Below, piece by piece: positions 1 through 7,286 of a DNA stretch of 16,149 bases. Position 1 is the first letter of the stretch, and each line of letters opens with the position of its first letter. Source of the DNA: Alphaproteobacteria bacterium (GTDB taxonomy: Bacteria > Pseudomonadota > Alphaproteobacteria > RUG11792); assembly GCA_025998575.1 (NCBI GenBank), contig BNWD01000013.1, positions 1 to 16,149 on the forward strand, given 5' to 3'. A program made the translations under genes and the position numbers. Below the pieces are notes generated by a model. That model did not search any database. It saw only the letters and a program-made list of their open reading frames with translations, and was not told where the DNA came from.

Positions 1-1
1 A

Positions 2-128
2 TTATGGATAGTGACATTTATCTCGCTGTTCTATATTATAATAGCTCACTATCACCACACCAAAGGCAGCGTTTTTCACTACTCTCTGATGAATTTTATC
101 AAAACCGCAACTAGTTGACAATCCAAGA
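2..128 (+). repeat. Left copy of a 127-bp inverted element (MITE-like)
   Basis: This copy opens with TTATGGATAGTGACATTTA (2-20), which is the exact reverse complement of 2948-2966. Similarity to the right copy continues with scattered mismatches and compensating small indels to about 128, so both copies come to 127 bp. The last 44 bases align without gaps with 8 mismatches by my count. The inner end (ATCCAAGA at 121-128) is a decayed form of the ATCCATAA terminus seen in the right copy. Read on the minus strand it keeps an open frame with the string GFDKIHQ and ends in CHYP followed by a stop inside the terminal repeat. Nothing else recognisable lies between 129 and 200. Confidence 0.75.
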
Positions 129-200
129 ATTTTCCAAGTTACAGGCAAAAGCCATCAAAGCCATTGCCACACAAACTACAAATGCCATATGACCAATGGA

Positions 201-231
201 TAAGAAAAGAGCAGGAATAGTCTCCTGCTCT
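201..231 (-). terminator. Intrinsic terminator of the secreted-protein gene
   Basis: On the minus strand a perfect 9-bp stem AGAGCAGGA / TCCTGCTCT (208-231) with a 6-base loop is followed by TTTTCTTA. It begins 13 nt after the stop codon of the 793-residue gene. It is the clearest rho-independent terminator in the window and shows that this gene ends its own transcript before the left repeat. Confidence 0.85.
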
Positions 232-243
232 GCAGAGTTAGTT

Positions 244-2625
244 TTATATTATAACAGTTCCTCTGACTTCTAGTTTGGCCTTTGGACCAACGATTAAGCC
301 TGGCTCTGCATTAACGATTTGGTGAGATGGAATCAAGTTTGTTCCTTCCTCAAAATCAAGTTTACCTGTTACGTGAGAGCCGCCTGGAAAGCTATAGCTT
401 TCGCCGAAGACTGTCCATTCGTCGTTTGACAAAACGGCATCACCAAGAACGTTGAACAAATTTCCTGTGATCCTGACTCCGTTTGGTATCGAAAATCCTG
501 CTGGATTTTTCACATCAGAGTTATATAGGTTCAACCCAAATTGATAGTTAGAATTTGGTGCAAGGAATATGTTGTTTCCTTTTTGACCAGCAACATTCAT
601 GTCAAGATCATATACATATTTGTTGTTGAAAAAGTCATTTTTCTCAGTAAACAATCTTGTCAATCCGAAATCTACATTTTTCGGCAAATTTCCACTGCTT
701 ATATTATGAGTTGTCACATTGACAAAGTTCAGTTTAGTCTTATAAGCATCTAGAGAATAACCAACTTCTTTTCTCTCGACCTGAAGATCTATAAGCTTTT
801 TATTTTTAGTTTTCTCAGGCTCTGATTTTATTTTCTGTTTGCCTTTTTGAACGTATTTGATTGTGCTATAACCATAATCATGATGATAAATGACAGTTCC
901 GTCTTTTATATACAATTTCCCTTCAAGAGCATTCGGATTCAAAGGCAAAAACGAATTGCCCTTTTGAACTCCGAGAACAACAATTCCTTCTTTGTCGTTT
1001 ATTCTGTTTATTATTACGCCATCAATAGACATCTTCCTGTGTTTACCATTGCTGATTTCGAAAAGCACATTCCCACTGTTATAAAAGCCTCTTCCTGCGT
1101 AGAATTTACCTCCTCTTAAATAGAATGCGCCAGTGTTGCTGACTCTTGCGTTTTCTCTGATTATTTGATCTATTTCCTGTTGTGAAACAGGCAAAACAAC
1201 CTGGGTTTGATATTTTTTATCCATGCTGCCAGCAAAAAATTCTCCGCAAACAAACACTGCTTTCCCCTCATTAACAAACAGCTTTGAGCCCTTTTGAACA
1301 CGAAAATTACCAGTCTGTTTAATATGAAGACTATTTTGTTCAACATCAAGCTTGCTTCCAGCCTGAAGCTTCATTTCTCCTTTTATCAAAGCATCATGAG
1401 GAGAAATTGCCTGATAAGGAAGGAGATAGCCTTCAGGATTTACCAAAACAGGATCCAAAGAAGAAGGAATAATAAGAGTCTGTTCATCTAGGGAATTCTG
1501 AGTTGTATGCGCAGTATCCTGCATTTTTGAGTGATTATTTTGCAACATCGGCGACGAAGCATTGGAATTGCTCTGCTCAATTAGCGTCTTCTTTACCTGA
1601 TCATCATTTGATGTTTTTACATTTGGACTTGACACTAATGGCAGGCGCGATATAGGCTGGATAATCTCTATTTCATCACGCTGGTTCGCAGAGAATATAT
1701 CTGCATTCGGATTAGGAAGCAAGGTCTTATCAACGCTTGGCCGCATTTGAGCCGTTTCAGCATTTGGAAACTGAAATGGTTGCGGAGCAGAAGAGTTTTC
1801 ATTTGGCAATTCTATAGAGCTGCTAGCAGCACTTGGCCTTTGATCAATATAAGACTTCTTTTCAGATTCATCAATCTGAAGTTGCTGTGAATTTTCTTGC
1901 TCCTTAATCCTTGATACTAACTCCTTCATTCTTGCATTAGAAGCAGGAGAGCTGGTATTATATTTTATACTTTGATTTGGTTTGCTCGAAGATGCATTTC
2001 CAACATTATCTTGTTCAAGTGAAGAAATGCTAGATGAACTAGGTGAATTCTGCTTTTTATATTCTCCTGGAAAAACAAGATGTTCTGGTTTATTTTTCGA
2101 CGAAATAATTGCAGGATTATTGTCAAAGTCATCTAGTGGAAGCGGCTTGTTAAGATCCGGATTATTCTGCTGTTGTTTTTTAGTAAAAAGTGCAGCCGCT
2201 CCAGTAGGAGTCTTCTTTTTCGAACCAAGCTGACTAGAGTCCTGACTTATACTAGGCAAACTATTTGCAGAATCTGGAGACATAGCAGAAGTTTGAAGCA
2301 TAAATGCTTTTTGGTCATTTTGCGTTGAAATGGCGCTCAACTGCGATTCACTAGAGATAATATTGCTAGTAGTTGAAAAATGAGCCGTTGAGTTGCTTTC
2401 GCTTGTCTGAGTTTTGCTCATGCTAATAGCCTGACTAGAGCTATCATTTGCAATGCTTAAGCGCTGTCCATCGCTATGCATATTGTTGAATTCAACAGTA
2501 ACCCGAATACGATCAGGATCGGAATTCGGGAGAACGAAAGACTGATCGCCTGTGCTCGCAAGCGCCTCTCTGCCAGCTAATATTAAAGCAAAACTTAATA
2601 TCAACAATTTTTTATTGTTTTTCAT
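244..2625 (-). CDS. Large secreted Ser/Asn/Gln-rich protein with beta-rich C-terminal half
   Basis: I do not recognise a family for this 793-residue protein. Residues 1-23 form a Sec signal peptide: a KNNKK start, a hydrophobic core, and ALA before S24. Residues 24 to about 390 are low-complexity, rich in Ser, Asn, Gln and Pro, with one short charged helix-like stretch, and are probably disordered. From about 395 to the end the protein is made of alternating short strands and Gly/Asn turns (for example GNFRVQKGSKLFVNEG), as in beta-helix or adhesin passenger regions. There is a single Cys near residue 460. No autotransporter barrel, LPXTG, lipobox or C-terminal membrane segment is visible, so it should be released or held by other factors. 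An upstream in-frame ATG at 2661 is rejected because the Shine-Dalgarno sequence lies between it and 2625. An intrinsic terminator follows, and inverted repeats lie on both sides. An adhesin or effector role is inference only. Confidence 0.85.
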   Translation of the reverse strand: MKNNKKLLILSFALILAGREALASTGDQSFVLPNSDPDRIRVTVEFNNMHSDGQRLSIANDSSSQAISMSKTQTSESNSTAHFSTTSNIISSESQLSAISTQNDQKAFMLQTSAMSPDSANSLPSISQDSSQLGSKKKTPTGAAALFTKKQQQNNPDLNKPLPLDDFDNNPAIISSKNKPEHLVFPGEYKKQNSPSSSSISSLEQDNVGNASSSKPNQSIKYNTSSPASNARMKELVSRIKEQENSQQLQIDESEKKSYIDQRPSAASSSIELPNENSSAPQPFQFPNAETAQMRPSVDKTLLPNPNADIFSANQRDEIEIIQPISRLPLVSSPNVKTSNDDQVKKTLIEQSNSNASSPMLQNNHSKMQDTAHTTQNSLDEQTLIIPSSLDPVLVNPEGYLLPYQAISPHDALIKGEMKLQAGSKLDVEQNSLHIKQTGNFRVQKGSKLFVNEGKAVFVCGEFFAGSMDKKYQTQVVLPVSQQEIDQIIRENARVSNTGAFYLRGGKFYAGRGFYNSGNVLFEISNGKHRKMSIDGVIINRINDKEGIVVLGVQKGNSFLPLNPNALEGKLYIKDGTVIYHHDYGYSTIKYVQKGKQKIKSEPEKTKNKKLIDLQVERKEVGYSLDAYKTKLNFVNVTTHNISSGNLPKNVDFGLTRLFTEKNDFFNNKYVYDLDMNVAGQKGNNIFLAPNSNYQFGLNLYNSDVKNPAGFSIPNGVRITGNLFNVLGDAVLSNDEWTVFGESYSFPGGSHVTGKLDFEEGTNLIPSHQIVNAEPGLIVGPKAKLEVRGTVII

Positions 2626-2630
2626 GTTTG

Positions 2631-2639
2631 ACCTCCTCC
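2631..2639 (-). promoter_or_regulatory. Strong ribosome binding site that fixes the start at 2625
   Basis: The minus strand reads GGAGGAGGT, then CAAAC, then ATG. This is a near-perfect anti-16S match at 5-nt spacing. It is stronger than most sites in the ribosomal-protein genes here and suggests efficient translation of the secreted protein. Confidence 0.85.
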
Positions 2640-2748
2640 AAGTAATAACCACATAAAACATGTGCTATTCTTATGTTAACAACGAAAAGTTAATAAAGAA
2701 TTAATGAAAAATTAAATAAATGCATTTCTATAATTTTTCATAGCTAAT

Positions 2749-2779
2749 AGTATAGAAAAGAATAAACCTCGCATTACAA
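2749..2779 (-). promoter_or_regulatory. Tentative promoter for the secreted-protein gene
   Basis: The minus strand has TTGTAA (2774-2779) and TATACT (2749-2754), which resemble -35 and -10 boxes. The spacer is 19 nt, longer than ideal. The -10 lies about 124 nt upstream of the ATG, leaving an AT-rich leader. In DNA this AT-rich such matches occur by chance, so this is only the best candidate. The rest of 2640-2839 shows nothing I can name. Confidence 0.2.
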
Positions 2780-2839
2780 CATGTAAATCATAGAGTGATC
2801 CCAATCCTAAAGGTTAAATCAGAAAGTAATGATAAGAGA

Positions 2840-2966
2840 TTATGGATTGCCCACTAATTACGGCTTTGATAAAATTTATCAGATTTGAGCAAAAAATGTA
2901 GTCGCTTGGTGTAGTGAGGGAGAGCTGTTATAACACAAGCAACGAGGTAAATGTCACTATCCATAA
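2840..2966 (-). repeat. Right copy of the 127-bp inverted element, with intact terminal repeats
   Basis: This copy is bounded by TTATGGAT (2840-2847) and ATCCATAA (2959-2966), an 8-bp perfect terminal inverted repeat. It lies opposite to the copy at 2-128; the outer 19 bases are identical and the remainder is roughly three quarters identical by eye. On the plus strand one frame reads GFDKIYQ, a stop, then ends GELL and a stop, with CHYP and a stop in the terminal repeat. This resembles the 3' end of a decayed transposase. No convincing target duplication is visible at either side. Confidence 0.75.
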
Positions 2967-3496
2967 CTTTATTAAAATAATAAAAAGCAGACCAGAAAGA
3001 GAATTATTTAAAGGTTTTTTTGGAGAGGTAAATAATGAATTTCTTTTGAATCTCTTCTTGATTTTAAACTCTGTCGGTTGCACATAAGGTGTTTATAAAC
3101 AGTGGAGAAAAAAAGCTCATAAAAATTTTAAATATTAAAAGAAATTTTATTTCGCAAATTGATAATTTAGGTGGTCTGTTGAGAAGGTAAAATTTTTATG
3201 AAATTATTTATTAATAATAAAAAAATATTTTGTTTGGAATTTGCAAACTTCAAATTACAAGCTTTACTGACAAATACTTTACAAAACAAACCTTTTTATA
3301 ATTTTAAAGTGGACGACAACTGTTAAGTTTATCAACAAGCAATTTAACGAAAGGTTATAACGTTCTCTTTAAATAATATAATATCTTAGCGCTGACTTGT
3401 AATATTCTACCAAACATGTTTCCAATTTGGTAACTATATCTTCTCTATAAATTTCAGCAGTCATTTCAATGAGTCTAAATCTTCTAAAATTCTTTC
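2967..3496. other. AT-rich spacer without a convincing gene
   Basis: This 530-bp stretch separates the ribosomal cluster from the repeat-flanked gene. It holds only short frames. One plus-strand frame without a good start spans 2914-3087 and emerges from the right repeat. A 42-codon plus-strand frame spans 3198-3326 behind GAGAAGGT. A 31-codon minus-strand frame spans 3369-3464 and lacks a good ribosome binding site. There is a 7-bp inverted repeat TACCAAA / TTTGGTA at 3408-3432 without a T tract. None of these is enough to call a gene, and the whole could be decayed coding DNA. Confidence 0.6.
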
Positions 3497-3531
3497 TCAA
3501 ATACATTCAAACATTTTTCTGTATTCTATAT

Positions 3532-3909
3532 CTACAATTTCACAGATATAGCATTATAATTTTGGATGTATTCTTTGAGGAATTCTGGCCATTCGATGAG
3601 GCATATGTTATTATTCATTGCCTCGAGCAGAGCTAGGCCGAATATTTCTTCTTTGTTTTTCAATCTGAATAGGTCAACATGCCAGATAGGGCCTTTTGTA
3701 GTTTCATAAACTTGAACTATATTAAATGTTGGGCTCGTAATGTTCTGGGTTTTATTGATAAGCAGACTTTTTATGAAGAATTGCGCAAAAGTTGTTTTTC
3801 CACGGCCGAGGTCTCCAAACAGCAAAACGGAAAACGGAGAAATCGCTTCTGCAGCCAATTTCTCCGCTTTATTCTTCAACTCCTGCAGTGAATATCTGTA
3901 AGGCAACAT
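3532..3909 (-). CDS. tsaE: tRNA t6A biosynthesis ATPase TsaE, apparently clipped at the C-terminus
   Basis: TsaE is the P-loop ATPase that works with TsaB and TsaD to make N6-threonylcarbamoyl-adenosine at position 37 of ANN-decoding tRNAs in the cytoplasm. The 125 residues show the Walker A motif GDLGRGKT (32-39), the switch-like TSPTF (58-62), HVDLFRL (77-83) and IEWPE (105-109), in family order. The ATG overlaps the bamE stop by one base, so the two are translationally coupled. Family members usually run to about 150 residues, with a final strand that contains an arginine. Here the protein stops at ISVKL, while an overlapping frame at 3497-3538 encodes VDIEYRKMFECI, which looks like that missing strand. 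A frameshift near 3536-3540 is therefore likely. The catalytic core is intact, so it may still function. Confidence 0.9.
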   Translation of the reverse strand: MLPYRYSLQELKNKAEKLAAEAISPFSVLLFGDLGRGKTTFAQFFIKSLLINKTQNITSPTFNIVQVYETTKGPIWHVDLFRLKNKEEIFGLALLEAMNNNICLIEWPEFLKEYIQNYNAISVKL

Positions 3910-4361
3910 TATTTGTCAGATTTCGAATATCTCTTCCAGTATTTACCAAGGCCAGCGAATGTCTCGCCAAAGACACCTTTCGTCTTTCCTTTAGTTTTTG
4001 TTTTGCCAGAAACAACTGGAACATCGGTGTCTCGTTTAATTTCTTTCACAGAACAAACAATATCATTTCTATCAAATGTTATGACAACAGTGCGTTGATT
4101 GACTATCTTCGGATCCAAAAATCCATTTTTTTCAAGACGTTTCGAAACATAAAACCAACTATATCCATCTTTCTCATCCTTCACACAAGATCTCATCGTC
4201 GGAGATCCAAATTTTTGATAGACCTCACATGCATCATCTTTGCCAATGGAAATCTTAGTGAAATCGGCCATTTCGAGGACATAGCCACGATTAATAACAG
4301 CCTTTTCACAAGAGCAAAGAAACAAGCTCAGCAGAAAAAACAATAAAGGCAGATATCTCAT
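3909..4361 (-). CDS. bamE: BamE-type outer-membrane assembly lipoprotein (SmpA/OmlA domain)
   Basis: BamE is a small periplasm-facing lipoprotein of the BAM complex, which folds beta-barrel proteins into the outer membrane. Residues 1-17 form a lipoprotein signal (MRYLPLLFFLL, then SLF), and the lipobox LCSC puts the lipidated Cys at 18. The mature part starts with RGYV and continues with ISIGKDDACEVYQKFGSP, WFYVSKR and VVITFDRNDIV, the SmpA/OmlA layout. A C-terminal FGETFAGLGKY matches the tail found in alphaproteobacterial BamE. The ATG at 4361 is 4 nt after the rplQ stop and has no good Shine-Dalgarno, so it probably depends on coupling to rplQ. An in-frame ATG at 4394 inside rplQ would only lengthen the leader. 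Its place at the end of the alpha operon is unusual. Confidence 0.85.
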   Translation of the reverse strand: MRYLPLLFFLLSLFLCSCEKAVINRGYVLEMADFTKISIGKDDACEVYQKFGSPTMRSCVKDEKDGYSWFYVSKRLEKNGFLDPKIVNQRTVVITFDRNDIVCSVKEIKRDTDVPVVSGKTKTKGKTKGVFGETFAGLGKYWKRYSKSDK

Positions 4362-4365
4362 ATAA

Positions 4366-4749
4366 TTACGCAACAACAGCAGCAGGAGTGACATTCCTGT
4401 CAACTAGTTCGATTATCGCCATAGGAGCAGAATCGCCATAGCGATACCCTGCATGCATAATCCGTAAATAGCCACCATTTCTCTGAGCGCAACGAGCAGC
4501 AATATCAGAAAACAGCTTCGTCACAACCAAATCAGATTGTAAAATCGAAGTAACCAAACGCCTGTTGTGCAAGGACCCATTTTTCGCCTTCGTTATCAGC
4601 TTTTCAACAATCGGTCTCAGCTCTTTTGCTTTCGGCAACGTCGTCTTTATCTGCTCATGCGTCAACAAAGAGCACGACATAGCACTAAACATCGCCTTCC
4701 TATGTGAGCTCGTCCGGTTCAATCTCCGTCTTGCAAATCCATGTCTCAT
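4366..4749 (-). CDS. rplQ: Large subunit ribosomal protein L17
   Basis: L17 (127 residues) sits near the peptide exit tunnel of the 50S subunit. The start [20 protein letters not shown] is the family signature, followed by the usual KAKELRP and [17 protein letters not shown] segments. The C-terminus ([17 protein letters not shown]) matches the normal end, with a short AAVVA tail. It is the usual last gene of the alpha operon, 16 nt after rpoA. Here transcription must continue, since bamE follows after 4 nt and I see no hairpin. Confidence 0.98.
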   Translation of the reverse strand: MRHGFARRRLNRTSSHRKAMFSAMSCSLLTHEQIKTTLPKAKELRPIVEKLITKAKNGSLHNRRLVTSILQSDLVVTKLFSDIAARCAQRNGGYLRIMHAGYRYGDSAPMAIIELVDRNVTPAAVVA

Positions 4750-4765
4750 ACCAATTCTCCCTCAA

Positions 4766-5797
4766 CTAATTATAATTATTGTCGTCATATTTTCGTGCCA
4801 ATCCATCGACATCAGCCGGAGGCCAACCAGGAATAGACATACCAAAACCCAGCCCCATAAGTAGTAAAGCCTCCTTCAACTCATTTAGAGATTTTCTTCC
4901 GAAATTTGGTGTTTTCAACATATCGCTCTCAGACAACATGACCAAATCGCCAATATAGAATATATTCTCATTTTTCAAACAATTAGCAGATCTCACGGAC
5001 AACTCAAGATCATCAACCTTTCTCAATAAATTCGAATCGAAAGGTAACGAAGGTGAATCACCTTGCGTATCAGCAGCGGATATATCACTCTTGCCAACAA
5101 AAACAGAGAAGTGATCTTTCAATATCGTTCCAGCTTGAGCCAAGGCGTCATCTGGGCGAATTGAACCATCAGTTTGAATCGTTAGAATCAACTTGTCATA
5201 GTCAGTTACTTGACCGACACGAACTTTCGAAATATCAAGCGCGACATTCAGTATTGGACTGAAAATAGAATCCACGGCAATCACCCCAATCTGATTTGCG
5301 TTTTTTGTGTGTGCAGAAGCTGGAACATAGCCCTTGCCACTCTCCACAGTCATTTCGAGATTCAACATCGACCCATGATCAATCGTACACAAAACATACG
5401 CAGGGTCCATGATATCGACACCTGCTGGACAATCGATATCAGATGCGGTAACAACCTTAGGGCCACTGACCGAAAGCCTAATCTTTTTCGGGCTATCAGT
5501 AACGCTTTTTAGTCGCAGAGCTTTAACCCTTAGAATTAGTTCCTGAAGGTCCTCACGCACACCAGGGACCGTTGAAAACTCATGAGACACGCCTTCGATC
5601 TTCACTGAAGTTACTGCGGCACCAGGAATTGACGACAACAAAACCCTACGCAATGAGCTGCCAAGCGTCATGCCAAATCCACGTTCAAGCGGCTCAATAA
5701 CGATAATCGCTTCTCTAAGTTGCTGATCAGAGTATTGAACGTCAACTTTCCCAGGCTTGATCAAGCGTTGCCATGTATTCACTTTTAAACGTTCCAT
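4766..5797 (-). CDS. rpoA: DNA-directed RNA polymerase alpha subunit
   Basis: RpoA dimerises to scaffold RNA polymerase assembly and contacts promoter UP elements and activators. The 343 residues have the N-terminal assembly domain (about 1-235, with [20 protein letters not shown] at 35-54), a short linker, and the C-terminal DNA-binding domain (about 255-325). The latter contains [10 protein letters not shown], where Arg269 corresponds to the DNA-contacting Arg265 of E. coli, and the helix-hairpin segment [14 protein letters not shown]. The length is normal for alphaproteobacteria. The tail after [11 protein letters not shown] ends in an Asp/Asn-rich stretch. It lies between rpsK (12-nt gap) and rplQ, the standard alpha-operon position. 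Confidence 0.99.
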   Translation of the reverse strand: MERLKVNTWQRLIKPGKVDVQYSDQQLREAIIVIEPLERGFGMTLGSSLRRVLLSSIPGAAVTSVKIEGVSHEFSTVPGVREDLQELILRVKALRLKSVTDSPKKIRLSVSGPKVVTASDIDCPAGVDIMDPAYVLCTIDHGSMLNLEMTVESGKGYVPASAHTKNANQIGVIAVDSIFSPILNVALDISKVRVGQVTDYDKLILTIQTDGSIRPDDALAQAGTILKDHFSVFVGKSDISAADTQGDSPSLPFDSNLLRKVDDLELSVRSANCLKNENIFYIGDLVMLSESDMLKTPNFGRKSLNELKEALLLMGLGFGMSIPGWPPADVDGLARKYDDNNYN

Positions 5798-5809
5798 AAC
5801 AACTTTTCC

Positions 5810-6202
5810 TCAATTCCGGCGAGCTTTAGGAGCTCTACATCCGTTGTGAGGCAGCGGTGTCACATCACGTATAGACGTTACATTCATCCCAACAGTTTGC
5901 AATGAACGAATTGCTGTTTCTCTTCCTGCGCCTGGCCCCTTCACAACCACAACAACATTGCGCACCCCATGTTCTGCAGCTTTTTTTGCTGCACCTTCAG
6001 CAGCCAATTGAGCGGCATATGGTGTTGATTTTTTAGATCCCTTGAAACCGACAACTCCAGCGGAGCCCGTTGCAATCGCGTTGCCAGCCTCGTCCGTGAT
6101 CGTAATGATCGTGTTATTAAAAGTCGCGTTTATATGAGCAACGGCATTAACTATATTTTTTCGCTCTTTTCTTTTTATTCTTCCGACAGGTTTCTGTGCC
6201 AT
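5810..6202 (-). CDS. rpsK: Small subunit ribosomal protein S11
   Basis: S11 (130 residues) lies on the 30S platform next to the mRNA exit and the ribosomal E site. Family segments are [47 protein letters not shown] and the C-terminal [20 protein letters not shown]. The last block usually reads PHNGCRPPKRRRV, so this tail is mildly divergent. It starts with ATG 17 nt after rpsM. Confidence 0.98.
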   Translation of the reverse strand: MAQKPVGRIKRKERKNIVNAVAHINATFNNTIITITDEAGNAIATGSAGVVGFKGSKKSTPYAAQLAAEGAAKKAAEHGVRNVVVVVKGPGAGRETAIRSLQTVGMNVTSIRDVTPLPHNGCRAPKARRN

Positions 6203-6219
6203 AATTCTTTCCTCATTAT

Positions 6220-6597
6220 TTATTTAGTTGCAATTTTTTTGCCAGCAATCGGAATTGCCTTACCCTTGCGTGTTCGTGCGTTCGTGTGAGTACGTTGCCC
6301 TCTGACAGGCAAACGTTTGCGATGCCTCAACCCGCGATAATTACCCATATCCGTTAAGCGCTTGATATTCATCGAAACGATACGGCGCAAATCACCCTCA
6401 ACCTTCACAGACTTGTCGATAACTTCACGAATCTTTGCTATTTCAGCATCCGACAAACCATCAACACGTTTTGCACCATCAATCTTCGCTTCGTCAACAA
6501 TATATTGCGCGGTATACCTACCAATGCCATATATATATGTCAAACCTATAGCAACAGTCTTTTGTGTTGGTATGTTAACTCCAGCAATACGAGCCAT
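6220..6597 (-). CDS. rpsM: Small subunit ribosomal protein S13
   Basis: S13 (125 residues) sits on the head of the 30S subunit and forms bridges with L5 and 23S rRNA. Typical segments are [21 protein letters not shown], and the basic C-terminus [20 protein letters not shown], followed by HTNARTRKG. The frame opens upstream at 6624, but MARIAGV at 6597, behind a GGGAGA ribosome binding site, is the conserved start. It follows adk directly, with no infA or rpmJ between them, as is normal in alphaproteobacteria. Confidence 0.98.
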   Translation of the reverse strand: MARIAGVNIPTQKTVAIGLTYIYGIGRYTAQYIVDEAKIDGAKRVDGLSDAEIAKIREVIDKSVKVEGDLRRIVSMNIKRLTDMGNYRGLRHRKRLPVRGQRTHTNARTRKGKAIPIAGKKIATK

Positions 6598-6613
6598 AAA
6601 TTCTCCCTCTCTC

Positions 6614-7285
6614 CTACAATCCAATACTCAGCAAAATCGACTGCATCACAACCTCAACAGGCGACCCAGCATCAATATCTAGCAAAATCCCTCTCTGATT
6701 AAAATAATCAATTAAAGGCTTCGTCATATTATCATACACGTTCAATCTCTTCAACAATGACACCTCGTTATCATCCATACGACACTCAAATTCATGTCCT
6801 CCACAAACATCACATTCACCATCAACCTTCGGGTTTACGAAATGCTTATTATAAATCATACCACACTTCGCACACGTATATCTACCAAGAATTCGCTTTT
6901 TCACTAATTCAAAATCAATGTTGAAATACAAAACAGCATCCAAATTCTTGCCAAAGTCAGCAGCCAAATCATTTAATAAGTCAGCCTGCGTAACAGTCCT
7001 CGGAAATCCATCGAACAAAACATTTCGCGAAGCGATATCAACAGACTTCATCAATTCCTGTTTAACCAACTCAACTGTCACCTCATTCGGCAACAATTCA
7101 CCAGCTTTCATAACTTCGCCAATTGTTTTCGAAGAATCAGGCATAGTTTTATCAGCGTTCGCCCTCAAAAGATCACCAACAGCAACGACAATAAACGAGT
7201 GATCATCCTTAAGAAAACTAGCCTGAGTCCCTTTCCCGCAACCAGGCGCCCCTAAAAAAACTATCCACTTTCCACTAACAGACAT
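6614..7285 (-). CDS. adk: Adenylate kinase with a four-cysteine zinc-type LID
   Basis: Adenylate kinase interconverts ATP + AMP and 2 ADP in the cytosol. The 223 residues show the P-loop GAPGCGKGT (12-20), the AMP-site motif DGFPRT (92-97), and a long LID with paired cysteines at 138/141 and 158/161, the layout of zinc-stabilised LIDs. RMDDNE (169-174) is the LID arginine motif. The P-loop variant with Ala13 and Cys16 differs from the common GPPGAGKGT but keeps the essential Gly and Lys. The true start is 7285: it lies one base after the secY stop behind GAGGT at 7-nt spacing, whereas the frame opening at 7342 lies inside secY. The secY-adk-rpsM order is alphaproteobacterial. Confidence 0.98.
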   Translation of the reverse strand: MSVSGKWIVFLGAPGCGKGTQASFLKDDHSFIVVAVGDLLRANADKTMPDSSKTIGEVMKAGELLPNEVTVELVKQELMKSVDIASRNVLFDGFPRTVTQADLLNDLAADFGKNLDAVLYFNIDFELVKKRILGRYTCAKCGMIYNKHFVNPKVDGECDVCGGHEFECRMDDNEVSLLKRLNVYDNMTKPLIDYFNQRGILLDIDAGSPVEVVMQSILLSIGL

Positions 7286-7286
7286 T

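Noticed and set aside
2625..2661. Upstream ATG at 2661 as the start of the secreted protein
   Set aside because: It would place the strong Shine-Dalgarno inside the gene and put a Trp/Arg stretch in front of a complete signal peptide.
3219..3248. Hairpin GTTTG / CAAAC followed by a T-rich run on the minus strand, as a terminator for the ribosomal cluster
   Set aside because: The stem is only 5 bp, the T run starts late, and it lies about 285 nt after the tsaE stop. No convincing terminator for the cluster was found.
3198..3326. A 42-codon plus-strand frame with GAGAAGGT ten bases upstream of ATG
   Set aside because: Composition is dominated by Lys, Asn, Phe and Leu as expected from AT-rich DNA, and no recognisable domain, signal or neighbour supports it.
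3328..3337. TTTATCAACA, similar to a DnaA box
   Set aside because: A single near-match in AT-rich DNA, without clustering or origin-associated genes, does not support a replication origin.
3369..3464. A 31-codon minus-strand frame just downstream of tsaE
   Set aside because: No ribosome binding site and no family signature; it also contains a hairpin-forming inverted repeat at 3408-3432. Too short to support.
3792..4346. Long plus-strand open frame opposite bamE and tsaE
   Set aside because: It is antisense to two genes with clear family motifs and shows no domain of its own, so it is a shadow frame.
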